This document shows positions 8,640-16,389 of a stretch of DNA of 64,000 nt, in pieces. Below the pieces are notes generated by a model. The model was not told the origin of the DNA and made no database searches. It saw nothing but the letters and a program-made list of their open reading frames with translations. The stretch lies in contig CAJUQG010000004.1 of NCBI GenBank assembly GCA_910588025.1, positions 15,489-79,488 on the forward strand, read 5' to 3'. The stretch is from an uncultured Bacilli bacterium. Its GTDB lineage: Bacteria > Bacillota_I > Bacilli_A > RF39 > UBA660. The translations under genes and the position numbers were made by a program. Positions within the stretch are counted from its first letter, which is position 1, and each line of letters opens with the position of its first letter.

Positions 8640-10014
8640 TATAACGTTTAAAACCTTATTTTATTTAGTAACATTTAGTATCTCCATATTACTTTTATTA
8701 TGGTTTTTTCAAGCTATTTTCCTAAGCGTTTCTTACGAACGTTTTCAAATTAAAAACTTAAATAAAATTGCCAGTACCATTCACAATGTCTCCGACGAAT
8801 CTCTTCTAGAAACCATTGAACAAATTGCTTACGAACAAGAAGTTTGCATTGAATTTGTAAGTCCTTATAAAACTATGTCCTATAATACTCGTTTAATTGG
8901 TTGTGAACTTGGGAAAAATAACAAAAATATTATAGAATATCAAACCGAAATGATAGAAAACAATGAAGCGATGCAAGCATTTCGTCTCGTTAATCAAGAA
9001 TTTAAAGCCAACGCATTTTTATACGGAATCCAAAAAACTTCTGGTTATGTCTTTGTTTATAATACCTTAGAAGATTTAAGTAATGCTTCAATTGTCTTAA
9101 AAGGTCAATTAATATATCTTACAGTAATTGCTATTATCTTTGCATGTATCATTGCCTACTTTTTGTCACATAAAATTACCAAACCAATTTTAGATATTAC
9201 TGAAAAGGCTAAAAAACTTGGAACAGGTAATCATGATATTATCTTTGAGCAAAATGGTATTTTAGAAATCGATGAATTGGCAGAAAGTCTAAATATGGCT
9301 CAAGAAGAATTATCCAAAACTGATGAATTACGAAGAGACTTACTAGCAAATGTTTCGCATGATTTAAAAACACCTCTTACGATGATTAAAGCCTATGCTG
9401 AAATGATAAGAGATATTTCCTATAAATCGGATGACAAAAGAGAAGAACATTTAAACATTATTATTTCAGAAACGGATCGCTTAAACATTTTAGTAAATGA
9501 CTTATTAAGTTTATCCAAAATGCAAGCGGATGCAGATACTCTAAAAATGGAAGAATTTGATTTAACCAAAGAAATTCATGGCATTATAAAAAAATATGAA
9601 ATCATGAAAGAACTAGAAAACTATAATTTTGTGGTGGAAATGCCAAAAGAAGCCATAGTCTATGCTGATAAAAATAAATTAAATCAAGTAATTTATAACT
9701 TAATAAATAACGCTATAAATTATACTGGTAAAGATAAATTGGTAACAATTCGAATTATCGAAGAAAAAAGTAAATATCTAGTAGAAATTGTTGATACAGG
9801 AAAAGGAATTAAGCCAGAAGAAATTAAATTAATTTGGAATAAATATTACAAAAATGAAAAAAATCATAAACGAAATGTCGTTGGTACAGGAATAGGACTA
9901 TCAATTGTCAAAACCATTTTAGAACATCATCACTTTGAATATGGGGTTCGTAGTAAAAAAAATGTTGGAACTACTTTTTATTTTAAAATAAATAAAAACA
10001 AAAAGAAAAAATAA
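8614..10014 (+). CDS. Membrane sensor histidine kinase
   Basis: The 466-residue kinase has two membrane helices (about 14-36 and 163-185) bracketing an extracytoplasmic sensor of roughly 125 residues. A HAMP linker, a HisKA domain with phosphoacceptor His249 (NVSHDLKTPLT) and a HATPase domain with NLINNAINY, DTGKGI and GTGIGLS boxes follow. The best start is TTG 8614, which overlaps the response-regulator gene by 26 nt; no ATG stands before the first helix. The sensor domain contains two cysteines and no recognisable ligand fold. It pairs with the regulator just upstream. Confidence 0.9.
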   Translation: MNIKKKTNSITFKTLFYLVTFSISILLLLWFFQAIFLSVSYERFQIKNLNKIASTIHNVSDESLLETIEQIAYEQEVCIEFVSPYKTMSYNTRLIGCELGKNNKNIIEYQTEMIENNEAMQAFRLVNQEFKANAFLYGIQKTSGYVFVYNTLEDLSNASIVLKGQLIYLTVIAIIFACIIAYFLSHKITKPILDITEKAKKLGTGNHDIIFEQNGILEIDELAESLNMAQEELSKTDELRRDLLANVSHDLKTPLTMIKAYAEMIRDISYKSDDKREEHLNIIISETDRLNILVNDLLSLSKMQADADTLKMEEFDLTKEIHGIIKKYEIMKELENYNFVVEMPKEAIVYADKNKLNQVIYNLINNAINYTGKDKLVTIRIIEEKSKYLVEIVDTGKGIKPEEIKLIWNKYYKNEKNHKRNVVGTGIGLSIVKTILEHHHFEYGVRSKKNVGTTFYFKINKNKKKK

Positions 10015-10026
10015 CTTTATCATTCT

Positions 10027-10069
10027 TTCACGATTACTTCACGAATTCTTCATAAACTTTTAGTATCAT
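10027..10069 (+). promoter_or_regulatory. Putative response-regulator operator: three direct repeats at 11-bp spacing plus -10
   Basis: TTCACGA occurs at 10027-10033 and 10038-10044, and TTCATAA at 10049-10055, each exactly 11 bp apart. A -10-like TATCAT (10064-10069) follows 8 bp later. PhoB/PhoP-type regulators bind 11-bp-spaced direct repeats that replace the -35 box, and a gene for such a regulator lies directly upstream. The repeats and spacing are seen; the binding is inferred. Confidence 0.55.
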
Positions 10070-10075
10070 GAATAC

Positions 10076-10159
10076 ATGAAAAGGAGGAGTGATAAATTAC
10101 AAAAAGCTACGATATATGAAAATATATTAAAAACTCTATACAATATAAATAACATATAA
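10076..10159 (+). CDS. Possible 27-residue small protein downstream of the two-component system
   Basis: An ORF from ATG 10076 to TAA 10157-10159 encodes a 27-residue basic peptide beginning MKRRSDKLQK. The ATG lies about 7 nt after the TATCAT -10, so the mRNA would be nearly leaderless. A strong AAGGAGG (10081-10087) falls inside the ORF, but no good start codon follows it at normal spacing. The piece is therefore either a leaderless small protein or a short regulated RNA. A terminator at 10180-10209 would end the transcript. No homologue is known to me. Confidence 0.3.
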   Translation: MKRRSDKLQKATIYENILKTLYNINNI

Positions 10160-10179
10160 ACTCAAACTCACACTTTTGG

Positions 10180-10209
10180 AAAGAAGGACTATTCTTCTTT
10201 CTTTTTTTA
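10180..10209 (+). terminator. Terminator upstream of the small multidrug export gene
   Basis: AAAGAAG (10180-10186) pairs with CTTCTTT (10194-10200) and is followed by CTTTTTTT. It would end transcripts from the repeat-bearing promoter at 10064. Confidence 0.55.
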
Positions 10210-10253
10210 CCTTTTTTTGTGATATAATGAAAAAATGGAAAGGAATGAGGAAT

Positions 10254-10766
10254 ATGACAGATAAAATCACTTCATTCGTAGTAAGCTTATTTGGTGCTTG
10301 GGCAGGCACTTTACTTGGAAAATATATGATTGTTTTTATAATCTCTTTGTTGCCAGTTTTAGAACTTCGTGGTGGATTACTTGCCGCTACGATGCTTGGC
10401 TTACCAATGTGGCAAAGCTATGCCTTATGTCTACTTGGCAATATTTTACCCATTCCGTTTATCTTATGGCTCATCAATCCTTTATTTCGTCACATGCGAA
10501 ATTTACCCCTTATTGGAAAATTTGTAATATGGTGTGAAAAAAAGGCGGAAAGTAAAAAAGACAAAATAGAAAAATTAAAATATATTGGTCTTTTCTTATT
10601 CGTTGGGATTCCTCTTCCTGGAACAGGAGCATGGACAGGATGTCTTATCGCTGCACTATTAAATCTTGACAAGAAAAAATCCCTACTTGCTGCAATATTA
10701 GGAGTCGTCATGGCTGGTATTATTATGCTAATTCTTTCCTATGGCATTTTAGGAAGTGTGATATAA
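10254..10766 (+). CDS. COG2426-type small multidrug export family membrane protein
   Basis: The 170-residue, highly hydrophobic protein has about four or five membrane helices. It carries the family's ELRGG motif (LPVLELRGGL, about residue 35) and PLPGTGAWTG near residue 122. Members are annotated as putative small multidrug export proteins, but direct evidence for transport is thin. ATG 10254 follows GAGG and an extended -10 (TGATATAAT, 10220-10228). Upstream in-frame ATGs lie in the promoter. The gene is directly followed by the phosphatase-like gene, probably in the same transcript. Confidence 0.8.
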   Translation: MTDKITSFVVSLFGAWAGTLLGKYMIVFIISLLPVLELRGGLLAATMLGLPMWQSYALCLLGNILPIPFILWLINPLFRHMRNLPLIGKFVIWCEKKAESKKDKIEKLKYIGLFLFVGIPLPGTGAWTGCLIAALLNLDKKKSLLAAILGVVMAGIIMLILSYGILGSVI

Positions 10767-11399
10767 ATGACTACCGTATATATGATAACCAATAACTACT
10801 TATTAAAAAATCCGATTATTTATAAAAAAGAAGTAAGTGATGAACAAAAACGAGAAGATAATTTGTTAAGTTTTAAAGGTGAAAAAACTGCTAGTGAACT
10901 TCTAAAAAGAGAAGAGTTAAAAAAAGTAAAAACCATTTATTCTTCTACCTATAAATCAGCCATAGGATCTGCGAAGTATTTAAGTGAAGAATTAGATTTA
11001 CCGATTTATATTGATAGTCGTTTAAAAGAACGACGAATTGGCGTTTTAACAGGAAATGACGAAACTTTTTTAAAAGAAACTCAAACACATGATTTTGATT
11101 ATAAATATCCCAGTGGCGAATCTTTAAATATGGTGATAGAACGAATGAAAACCTGTTTAAAAGATATTTTATTTCACAATGAAGAAGAAGTCGTAGCAGT
11201 ATTTACTCATGATATAGCTCTAGAAAGTTTATTCACCATTTGGTGTGACAAAGGCTATAGTTTAGAAAACCAAATGATTTTGAACTACAAAGATAATGTA
11301 ATTATTGATGGCGGCTATCATAAAACGCGTCTTTTTCGTTTAGATTTTGAAGGAGACAAATTAAGAAATATTACTTGGGAACAAGAAAAAGAACTATAG
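10767..11399 (+). CDS. Histidine phosphatase superfamily homologue lacking the RHG motif
   Basis: The 210-residue protein matches the histidine phosphatase (phosphoglycerate-mutase-like) family in most of its length, with SSTYKSAIGSAKYL, the KERRIG acidic segment and FTHDIALE. However, the N-terminal strand that normally reads like YLIRHS/G reads VYMITNNYLLKN, so both the catalytic His and the Arg before it are missing. The second family histidine (FTHD) is retained. The ATG directly abuts the upstream TAA. It is either a pseudo-phosphatase with a binding role or inactive. The 3' end overlaps a bidirectional hairpin. Confidence 0.75.
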   Translation: MTTVYMITNNYLLKNPIIYKKEVSDEQKREDNLLSFKGEKTASELLKREELKKVKTIYSSTYKSAIGSAKYLSEELDLPIYIDSRLKERRIGVLTGNDETFLKETQTHDFDYKYPSGESLNMVIERMKTCLKDILFHNEEEVVAVFTHDIALESLFTIWCDKGYSLENQMILNYKDNVIIDGGYHKTRLFRLDFEGDKLRNITWEQEKEL

Positions 11400-11408
11400 C
11401 TAGTTCTT
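11389..11408. terminator. Bidirectional hairpin between convergent genes
   Basis: AAGAACTA (11389-11396) pairs perfectly with TAGTTCTT (11401-11408) around a 4-nt loop. It overlaps the ends of both convergent genes, with A- and T-rich flanks on either side. Confidence 0.6.
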
Positions 11409-11602
11409 TATTCTTCATTTTCAATCGTTTTCCATTCTGTCGTCCCACAAGTCGTACAAATAAATGGGACCAATACTTTTTTACCTTTCGGTTTATCATA
11501 TTTTTCTTCTAAAGAAACACACAACAAACCAGTTTCCGTATCAATATAAGCACGACCTTGTAAAGTGGTTTCACTACATTTACTACAACCAGGTTTTTTC
11601 AT
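11408..11602 (-). CDS. Small zinc-ribbon protein
   Basis: The 64-residue product has two Cys pairs, CSKC (residues 6-9) and CTTC (about 49-52), spaced as in a treble-clef or zinc-ribbon fold. An AGGAGG ribosome binding site stands 7 nt before the ATG, so it is very likely translated. It is convergent with the phosphatase-like gene and divergent from pduL. No specific function can be assigned; nucleic-acid binding is possible. Confidence 0.7.
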   Translation of the reverse strand: MKKPGCSKCSETTLQGRAYIDTETGLLCVSLEEKYDKPKGKKVLVPFICTTCGTTEWKTIENEE

Positions 11603-11667
11603 GTTTTAGCCTCCTAATAATAATGTGGCAAAAATATAAAAAAACATACAAAGAAAGGAAGATTTTC

Positions 11668-12237
11668 ATGGAATATAAAATTCCAGTTGGAATTAGCAAT
11701 AAACATGTTCATTTAACGAAAGAAACTTATCAACAATTATTTGATGAACCTCTAGAAATAGAAAAGAATCTCAGTCAAATAGGAGAATTTGCTTCCAATC
11801 AATTTGTAGATTTAAAAACATCTTCTAATTTATTAAAAAAAGTACGGATTGTTGGACCATTCCGTTCTTACAATCAAGTAGAAATCTGCAAAAGTGACGC
11901 CTATTTATTAGGATTAAATCCTCCTGTAAGAAAAAGTGGTGATTTAAAAAATGCTGAAACCATTACGGTAGTTGGACCAAAAGGTGAAATAACCTTAGAA
12001 CAAGCTTGCATCCTTGCTGAAAGACATGTTCACATGAACACCAAAGACTTAAAAAAATATCAGGTAAAAGACAACGACCTTGTCCAAATAAAAATTGATG
12101 GTCCCCGTAGTGCTCTATTAGATGCCTATATAAAATCGAGTGAAAATGGAGTCTTAGAACTTCACTTAGATCGTGATGAAGCCAATGCTTTATTGCTAGA
12201 AAAGAATGCTGAGGTTACAGTTTTTTATGATGTTTAA
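11668..12237 (+). CDS. pduL: PduL-type phosphate acyltransferase
   Basis: The 189-residue enzyme belongs to the PduL family, which swaps CoA and phosphate on acetyl- or propionyl groups. The N-terminal metal-ligand motif NKHVHL has His13 and His15, and a second pair appears in ERHVHM near residue 110. ATG 11668 follows AAGGAAG; the much longer upstream frame lies over the opposite gene. It starts without the N-terminal encapsulation peptide of microcompartment forms, and no microcompartment genes are nearby. A housekeeping role making acetyl phosphate for fermentation ATP is most likely. Its end overlaps dusB. Confidence 0.9.
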   Translation: MEYKIPVGISNKHVHLTKETYQQLFDEPLEIEKNLSQIGEFASNQFVDLKTSSNLLKKVRIVGPFRSYNQVEICKSDAYLLGLNPPVRKSGDLKNAETITVVGPKGEITLEQACILAERHVHMNTKDLKKYQVKDNDLVQIKIDGPRSALLDAYIKSSENGVLELHLDRDEANALLLEKNAEVTVFYDV

Positions 12238-13213
12238 AATTGGAAATATTACTATGAAAAATCAAGTTGTTTTAGCGCCCATGGCAGGTTTTTCTAACAC
12301 TTCTTTTCGTAAAATTATCAAAAAAATGGGATGTGGATTAATCTTTGCGGAAATGGTAAGTGATAAAGCTATCATGTATGGAAATCAAAAAACCCTTGAT
12401 CTGTTAAAAATGAGTGAAGAAGAACGTCCTATCGCCCAACAAATATTTGGTAGTGATAAAGATTCCTTTGTAACTTCGGCCAAAGAAATTGAAAAACGAA
12501 TGCACCCAGATTTCATCGATATCAACATGGGTTGTCCAGTTCCTAAAGTGGCGGTGAAAGCTCAAGCGGGTAGTGCTCTCTTAAAAAATCCTGATAAAAT
12601 TTATGAGATTGTCAAAGCCGTTGTGAACGCGGTATCTATTCCAGTTACAGTTAAAATTCGCAGTGGCTGGGATGATGCTCATCAAAACGCCGTTGAAGTT
12701 GCTAAAATTTGTGAAAAAGCTGGAGCAAGTGCCATAACAGTTCATGGAAGAACCAGAGCGCAAGGTTATAGTGGCAAAGCAGATTGGCAAATGATCAAAA
12801 AAGTAAAAGAAGCCGTGAATATTCCTGTAATAGGAAATGGCGATATCACAACTTGCTATGATGCGAAAAGAATGCTTGAAGAAACTGGTTGTGATGCCAT
12901 CATGATTGGACGAGGATGTTTAGGAAATCCCTGGTTGATTCGCGATTGCGTGAATTATTTAGAAAAGCAAGAACTTCCTAAAACGGTAACCAATGAAGAA
13001 AGAATTCAAATGATGCGTAATCACTTTGACTTACTGAAACAAGATAAAAATGAAAAAGTAGCTCTTTTAGAAATTCGGGCTAATATCTTATATTATTTAA
13101 AAAATATGCCAAAAAGCAAAGAAATAAAAACGAAAATATGCCTGACGAAAACGGAAAGTGAATTAAAAGAAGTCTTAGATGAATACGAAAAGATGTTAAA
13201 AGAATTGATTTAA
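12230..13213 (+). CDS. dusB: tRNA-dihydrouridine synthase DusB
   Basis: The 327-residue flavoenzyme reduces uridine in tRNA D-loops. ATG 12230 gives the typical start MFKIGNITMKNQVVLAPMAG and overlaps the pduL stop by 8 nt. The catalytic Cys102 lies in NMGCPVPK. FMN-binding elements include VKIRSGWDD, HGRTRAQGYSG, IGNGDI and IGRGCLGNPW. The length is normal. Its 3' end overlaps the convergent YtaF/MntP-like gene by 18 nt, with no terminator between them. Confidence 0.93.
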   Translation: MFKIGNITMKNQVVLAPMAGFSNTSFRKIIKKMGCGLIFAEMVSDKAIMYGNQKTLDLLKMSEEERPIAQQIFGSDKDSFVTSAKEIEKRMHPDFIDINMGCPVPKVAVKAQAGSALLKNPDKIYEIVKAVVNAVSIPVTVKIRSGWDDAHQNAVEVAKICEKAGASAITVHGRTRAQGYSGKADWQMIKKVKEAVNIPVIGNGDITTCYDAKRMLEETGCDAIMIGRGCLGNPWLIRDCVNYLEKQELPKTVTNEERIQMMRNHFDLLKQDKNEKVALLEIRANILYYLKNMPKSKEIKTKICLTKTESELKEVLDEYEKMLKELI

Positions 13214-13705
13214 AATAGCTAAAAGAACAAAGAGAATCGAACCAATATACCGATTCTTTTTTTTCATGCGAAATAACTTTCCAAAATAGTAACCAATTAA
13301 TAAAATCGTTATAGACATAAAACTAAAAAGTAAGACCAAAAAGAAAATAGAATAATCATAAACAAACGATAAGGAAACCAAAGTTCCATCTAGCGAATGA
13401 GTTAAAATAAGTAACAGCAATTTTCCCAAAGATAAAATTTGTCCCTCTTGATAAGTATCAATCTCTTCACTATCAATAAAAGTAAAATAAGCTAAGATAA
13501 AATAAAGAATAGTAGAAACTAAGGTAGTCACAAATTGAAAATGAAAAAAAGTATAAGCAAAAATAGCCAGAGAGTATATGATAATATTCCCAAGTAAAAA
13601 TAAGAAAATGTTTTTGTTTGAAAACTTAATATTAGATAAACGTAAACTAAGTCCAATAATAAAGCCATCTAAACTAGCTACAAAAGCACTAAAAAATACA
13701 AACAT
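13196..13705 (-). CDS. YtaF/MntP-like membrane protein
   Basis: The 169-residue, six-helix protein has two inverted halves. Each carries a DUF204-type signature: ASLDGFIIGLSL near residue 9 and HSLDGTLVSLSF near residue 103. MntP members export Mn2+, while YtaF is a sporulation-annotated relative; the sequence does not decide between them. On the minus strand, an AGGTGAC ribosome binding site and a TATAAT (complement of 13724-13729) precede the start. The 3' end overlaps dusB. Confidence 0.75.
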   Translation of the reverse strand: MFVFFSAFVASLDGFIIGLSLRLSNIKFSNKNIFLFLLGNIIIYSLAIFAYTFFHFQFVTTLVSTILYFILAYFTFIDSEEIDTYQEGQILSLGKLLLLILTHSLDGTLVSLSFVYDYSIFFLVLLFSFMSITILLIGYYFGKLFRMKKKNRYIGSILFVLLAILNQFF

Positions 13706-13763
13706 AACTTCGTCACCTGATATATTATATTGAGAATAGAAAAAGGCGAGTGGGCATAAAAAA

Positions 13764-13797
13764 ACTCTCGATTCTAAAATCTATCGAGAGTTTTATC
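13764..13797 (-). terminator. Terminator of tRNA-Asn
   Basis: ACTCTCGAT (13764-13772) pairs perfectly with ATCGAGAGT (1383-13791 relative register, i.e. 13783-13791). On the minus strand it ends in a long T run, and it lies 15 nt after the tRNA. Confidence 0.8.
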
Positions 13798-13805
13798 ATT
13801 CTAAA

Positions 13806-13882
13806 TGGCGCTTGATGTAGGACTCGAACCTACGACCCAACGGTTAACAGCCGTTTGCTCTACCGACTGAGCTAATCAAGCA
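13806..13882 (-). tRNA. tRNA-Asn (GTT)
   Basis: Read on the minus strand, the cloverleaf has D-arm AGCTCAGTCGGTAGAGC, anticodon loop CTGTTAA with GTT, T-arm GGTTCGAGTCC and an encoded CCA end. The acceptor stem TGCTTGA/TCAAGCG has one wobble-type first pair. Confidence 0.95.
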
Positions 13883-13892
13883 GTACTACTTA

Positions 13893-13920
13893 AGTATACT
13901 ATAATTATGCCAAATGTCAA
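13893..13920 (-). promoter_or_regulatory. Promoter of tRNA-Asn
   Basis: On the minus strand, a perfect TTGACA (complement of 13915-13920), a 16-bp spacer and TATACT (complement of 13893-13898) lie just before the tRNA. Confidence 0.75.
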
Positions 13921-14015
13921 CCAAATTATACCACTTTTTAAGGAAAAAATTTCAAATTTTTGGGATGGAACGTTGGAAAAAGTATGATATACTAACAATA
14001 ATAGAAGGTGAATTC

Positions 14016-14357
14016 ATGAACCAACAATACGTATCAAATAATTTATCTGAAAAGAACGAAGTAAACTATCATTTAGAAAATAACAACGCATACTCCAGTT
14101 TCACCCAACCTGATTTTTTGTCTTATGAATTACAAAAAGAAAATAGTGAACTAAAAATTCAACTCCAACAAAAAGGCCAAATGGTCTCTTTAAAAATGCT
14201 TATCATTTTAATATTACTGATTAATTTAGGATGGTTTCTAGGAGTAAAATTAATCATTTATCCAAAATTTAAAGAAAGTGTAGAACTCCATGACCAAATG
14301 AAAGATGATTATTTAAAATTAAAAAGTAGAGTAAATGCTATTGTAGGTGAAGAATGA
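14016..14357 (+). CDS. Small single-pass membrane protein with coiled-coil tendency
   Basis: The 113-residue product has a polar N-terminal half with a heptad-like stretch (YELQKENSELKIQLQQ, about residues 46-61). One membrane helix follows (about 68-90), then a short charged tail. ATG 14016 follows GAAGGTG. Its stop overlaps the start of the secreted CAP-domain gene (ATGA), so the two are translationally coupled and may act together at the envelope. I do not recognise the family. Confidence 0.65.
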   Translation: MNQQYVSNNLSEKNEVNYHLENNNAYSSFTQPDFLSYELQKENSELKIQLQQKGQMVSLKMLIILILLINLGWFLGVKLIIYPKFKESVELHDQMKDDYLKLKSRVNAIVGEE

Positions 14358-15883
14358 AACCAGAAGATTCTTCAAAAAAAGTATTGATTATATTATTAGC
14401 TATTCTTTTCTCTTGTCTTACCTTTTATTTTGCAAACCCTAAACTGATTGACCAAGATAAATATCGTAATCTCTTTCATCGTTTAGAAGTATATCAAGAA
14501 TTTGGTAAAACAGAAAATAACAACAAAAATAAAAAGCCTTCCCATAAACCAGGAAATAATTCAAGTTCCCAACCAAATAATCAAAATCCGATGGATTCAA
14601 GTGATGGAGAAAACAATAATCAAACACCTTCTTTAAATGAAAAACCAAACCATCCAACCGATTCTAACGTGCCAGATGATAAAGAGTATCCAAATGAATC
14701 TTTTGAAAAAGACCCAATCGAAAAGCCAAGTATTCCTCCTGAAATAGAACCAGATCCTCCAATAATTGATGAAAAACCGACGATTACACCAAGCGGAGAA
14801 ACCACCTATACCATTGGTTTTTATCAAAATGGTGCCACAAGTATAGAGGCAAAAGAATTAAAATGTACAACCAAAACCAAATCTTGTTATATTACACTAC
14901 CACAAATAACGAGAAATGATGGAACCGTTTATGGCTGGAGTCAAAATGCTCATGATAAAAATGGCATACCTGTTAATACAGCCTATGAAGTTACTAATAA
15001 TCATTATTTATATGCTATCACAAGTAAAACCAATCAAATTAAATTTGAACCAAATGGTGCCACTTTAAATAGTACATCGGCTTCTTGCACTATGTACAAT
15101 CAAGAACAAAACTGCCAAGTAAAAACTCCTAAAATTACTAGAACAGGTGGTTATGCACTTGGTTTTTCACCCAATAAATCAGCAACTTCTAGTACCTATC
15201 AAAACACGATAACCACCGCTAATAATATGACTGTATATGCCATAAGTTATAGTGAATACAACGCATATTTTAATCCAAATGGAGCATTTCATATTGGTGC
15301 TACTTCCTTATCTTGTAAAGCTTATAATCAAAATAATTCTTGTTCTATTATCGCTCCAACCATCGAAAAAGATTCTTACACAACCATTGGTTGGAGTCCA
15401 AGTAGCGAAGCATCTTCTGTAACTTATCAAGTTGGAAGTACGATTACATTAAATAAAAATATCAACTTGCATGGAATTCGTAGAGTTAACAACAGTGGTT
15501 TTTTAACACAAGAAGCTTATAATGGACTTAGCTTAGTAAACAACCTTCGCTTAAACAACGGAGTCCCTTCTCTAAGATGGTCTAAATCATTAGAATATAG
15601 CGCTGAATTACGAGTCCAAGAATTAATTGATTCTGGTTATAATCCATCTTATCCCCACAACCGCCCAGATGGTCGAGAATTTTATACAGTCAATGATTTA
15701 GCATATGGAGAGAGTTGGACGGATGCAAGAACTGGTACTGCTGATGAAATGTATCAAAATTTCTTTATTTCTCCACCTCACAAAAATGCTATGTTAAATC
15801 GTGAGTATACAATCATTGGAATCGCTGGTAAGAAAAGTCCAAAAGATGGAAAATATTATTGGGTTCAATTATTTGGAAATTAA
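14354..15883 (+). CDS. Secreted CAP-domain protein with three beta-type repeats
   Basis: The 509-residue surface protein has an N-terminal membrane anchor (about 9-27) and a long Pro/Asn/Ser/Glu-rich linker (about 50-150). Three repeats of about 75 residues follow. Each has an F..NGA start, a Cys pair about a dozen residues apart and a YG/LGWS or GFS motif, as in the Listeria-Bacteroides type repeats of adhesins. The C terminus (about 390-509) is a CAP/SCP domain with LRLNNGVPSLRW, HNRPDGR, YGESW and PPHKNAM motifs. The paired cysteines may form disulfides outside the cell. It is coupled to the preceding small membrane gene. The ligand is unknown. Confidence 0.8.
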   Translation: MKPEDSSKKVLIILLAILFSCLTFYFANPKLIDQDKYRNLFHRLEVYQEFGKTENNNKNKKPSHKPGNNSSSQPNNQNPMDSSDGENNNQTPSLNEKPNHPTDSNVPDDKEYPNESFEKDPIEKPSIPPEIEPDPPIIDEKPTITPSGETTYTIGFYQNGATSIEAKELKCTTKTKSCYITLPQITRNDGTVYGWSQNAHDKNGIPVNTAYEVTNNHYLYAITSKTNQIKFEPNGATLNSTSASCTMYNQEQNCQVKTPKITRTGGYALGFSPNKSATSSTYQNTITTANNMTVYAISYSEYNAYFNPNGAFHIGATSLSCKAYNQNNSCSIIAPTIEKDSYTTIGWSPSSEASSVTYQVGSTITLNKNINLHGIRRVNNSGFLTQEAYNGLSLVNNLRLNNGVPSLRWSKSLEYSAELRVQELIDSGYNPSYPHNRPDGREFYTVNDLAYGESWTDARTGTADEMYQNFFISPPHKNAMLNREYTIIGIAGKKSPKDGKYYWVQLFGN

Positions 15884-15884
15884 A

Positions 15885-15913
15885 TTGACAACTCAAATTA
15901 GTTGCACTATAAT
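15885..15913 (+). promoter_or_regulatory. marR promoter with embedded inverted repeat
   Basis: A consensus TTGACA (15885-15890), a 17-bp spacer and TATAAT (15908-15913) form a near-perfect sigma-A promoter. Inside it CAACT (15889-15893) and AGTTG (15900-15904) form an inverted repeat across the spacer. This is where an autorepressing MarR protein would be expected to bind. Confidence 0.7.
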
Positions 15914-15936
15914 GTACGAGTGATAGGTTGTGTTAT

Positions 15937-16389
15937 ATGGAAAAACTAAGTTATGAGAAATTTTTAGTATATCTACGACAATTCCAAAATAAGATTCAAA
16001 AAGAATTTAATGAAGATTTAAAAAATTTTCATCTTTCAAGTACATATCTTGGAATCATTATGATGCTATATGATCATCCAGAAGGCTATTCCATGTCCGA
16101 TTTAAGTCGTTTAACTTCTGTGGATAATGCACTTATGACAAGGAATATTAAGGAATTAGAAAAAATAGACTATATTTATAGAAACCGTGAAAACGAATCG
16201 CAACGAAAGTACCATATTTGTTTAACTGAAAAAGGTCAAAAAGTTGCAGGAGAACTTAAAAATATCATCGAAAAAAGACAACAAGATTTTTTAAAACTTT
16301 TTTCTAAAGAAGAACAAGCCCTTTTAGAACAAGCTATGAATATTGTGATTCAAAAGTTTATCACGACCATAAAAGAAGGAGAAAAATAA
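15937..16389 (+). CDS. MarR-family transcriptional regulator
   Basis: The 150-residue winged-helix regulator has the MarR core: SDLSRLTSVDNALMTRNIKELE as recognition region (about 55-75) and RKYHICLTEKGQKV as wing. ATG 15937 is preferred over the upstream TTG because AGG of the ribosome binding site is nearer. The stop overlaps the ABC transporter start (TAATG), so both are co-expressed. The usual logic would be a repressor of an exporter that is released by the exported compound. The ligand is unknown. Confidence 0.9.
   Translation: MEKLSYEKFLVYLRQFQNKIQKEFNEDLKNFHLSSTYLGIIMMLYDHPEGYSMSDLSRLTSVDNALMTRNIKELEKIDYIYRNRENESQRKYHICLTEKGQKVAGELKNIIEKRQQDFLKLFSKEEQALLEQAMNIVIQKFITTIKEGEK

Noticed and set aside
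11668..12237. Bacterial microcompartment locus suggested by PduL
   Set aside because: No shell proteins or partner enzymes are present and the N-terminal encapsulation peptide is missing.
14620..14827. Minus-strand ORFs opposite the Pro/Asn-rich linker
   Set aside because: They arise from the low-complexity linker of the CAP-domain gene read on the other strand.
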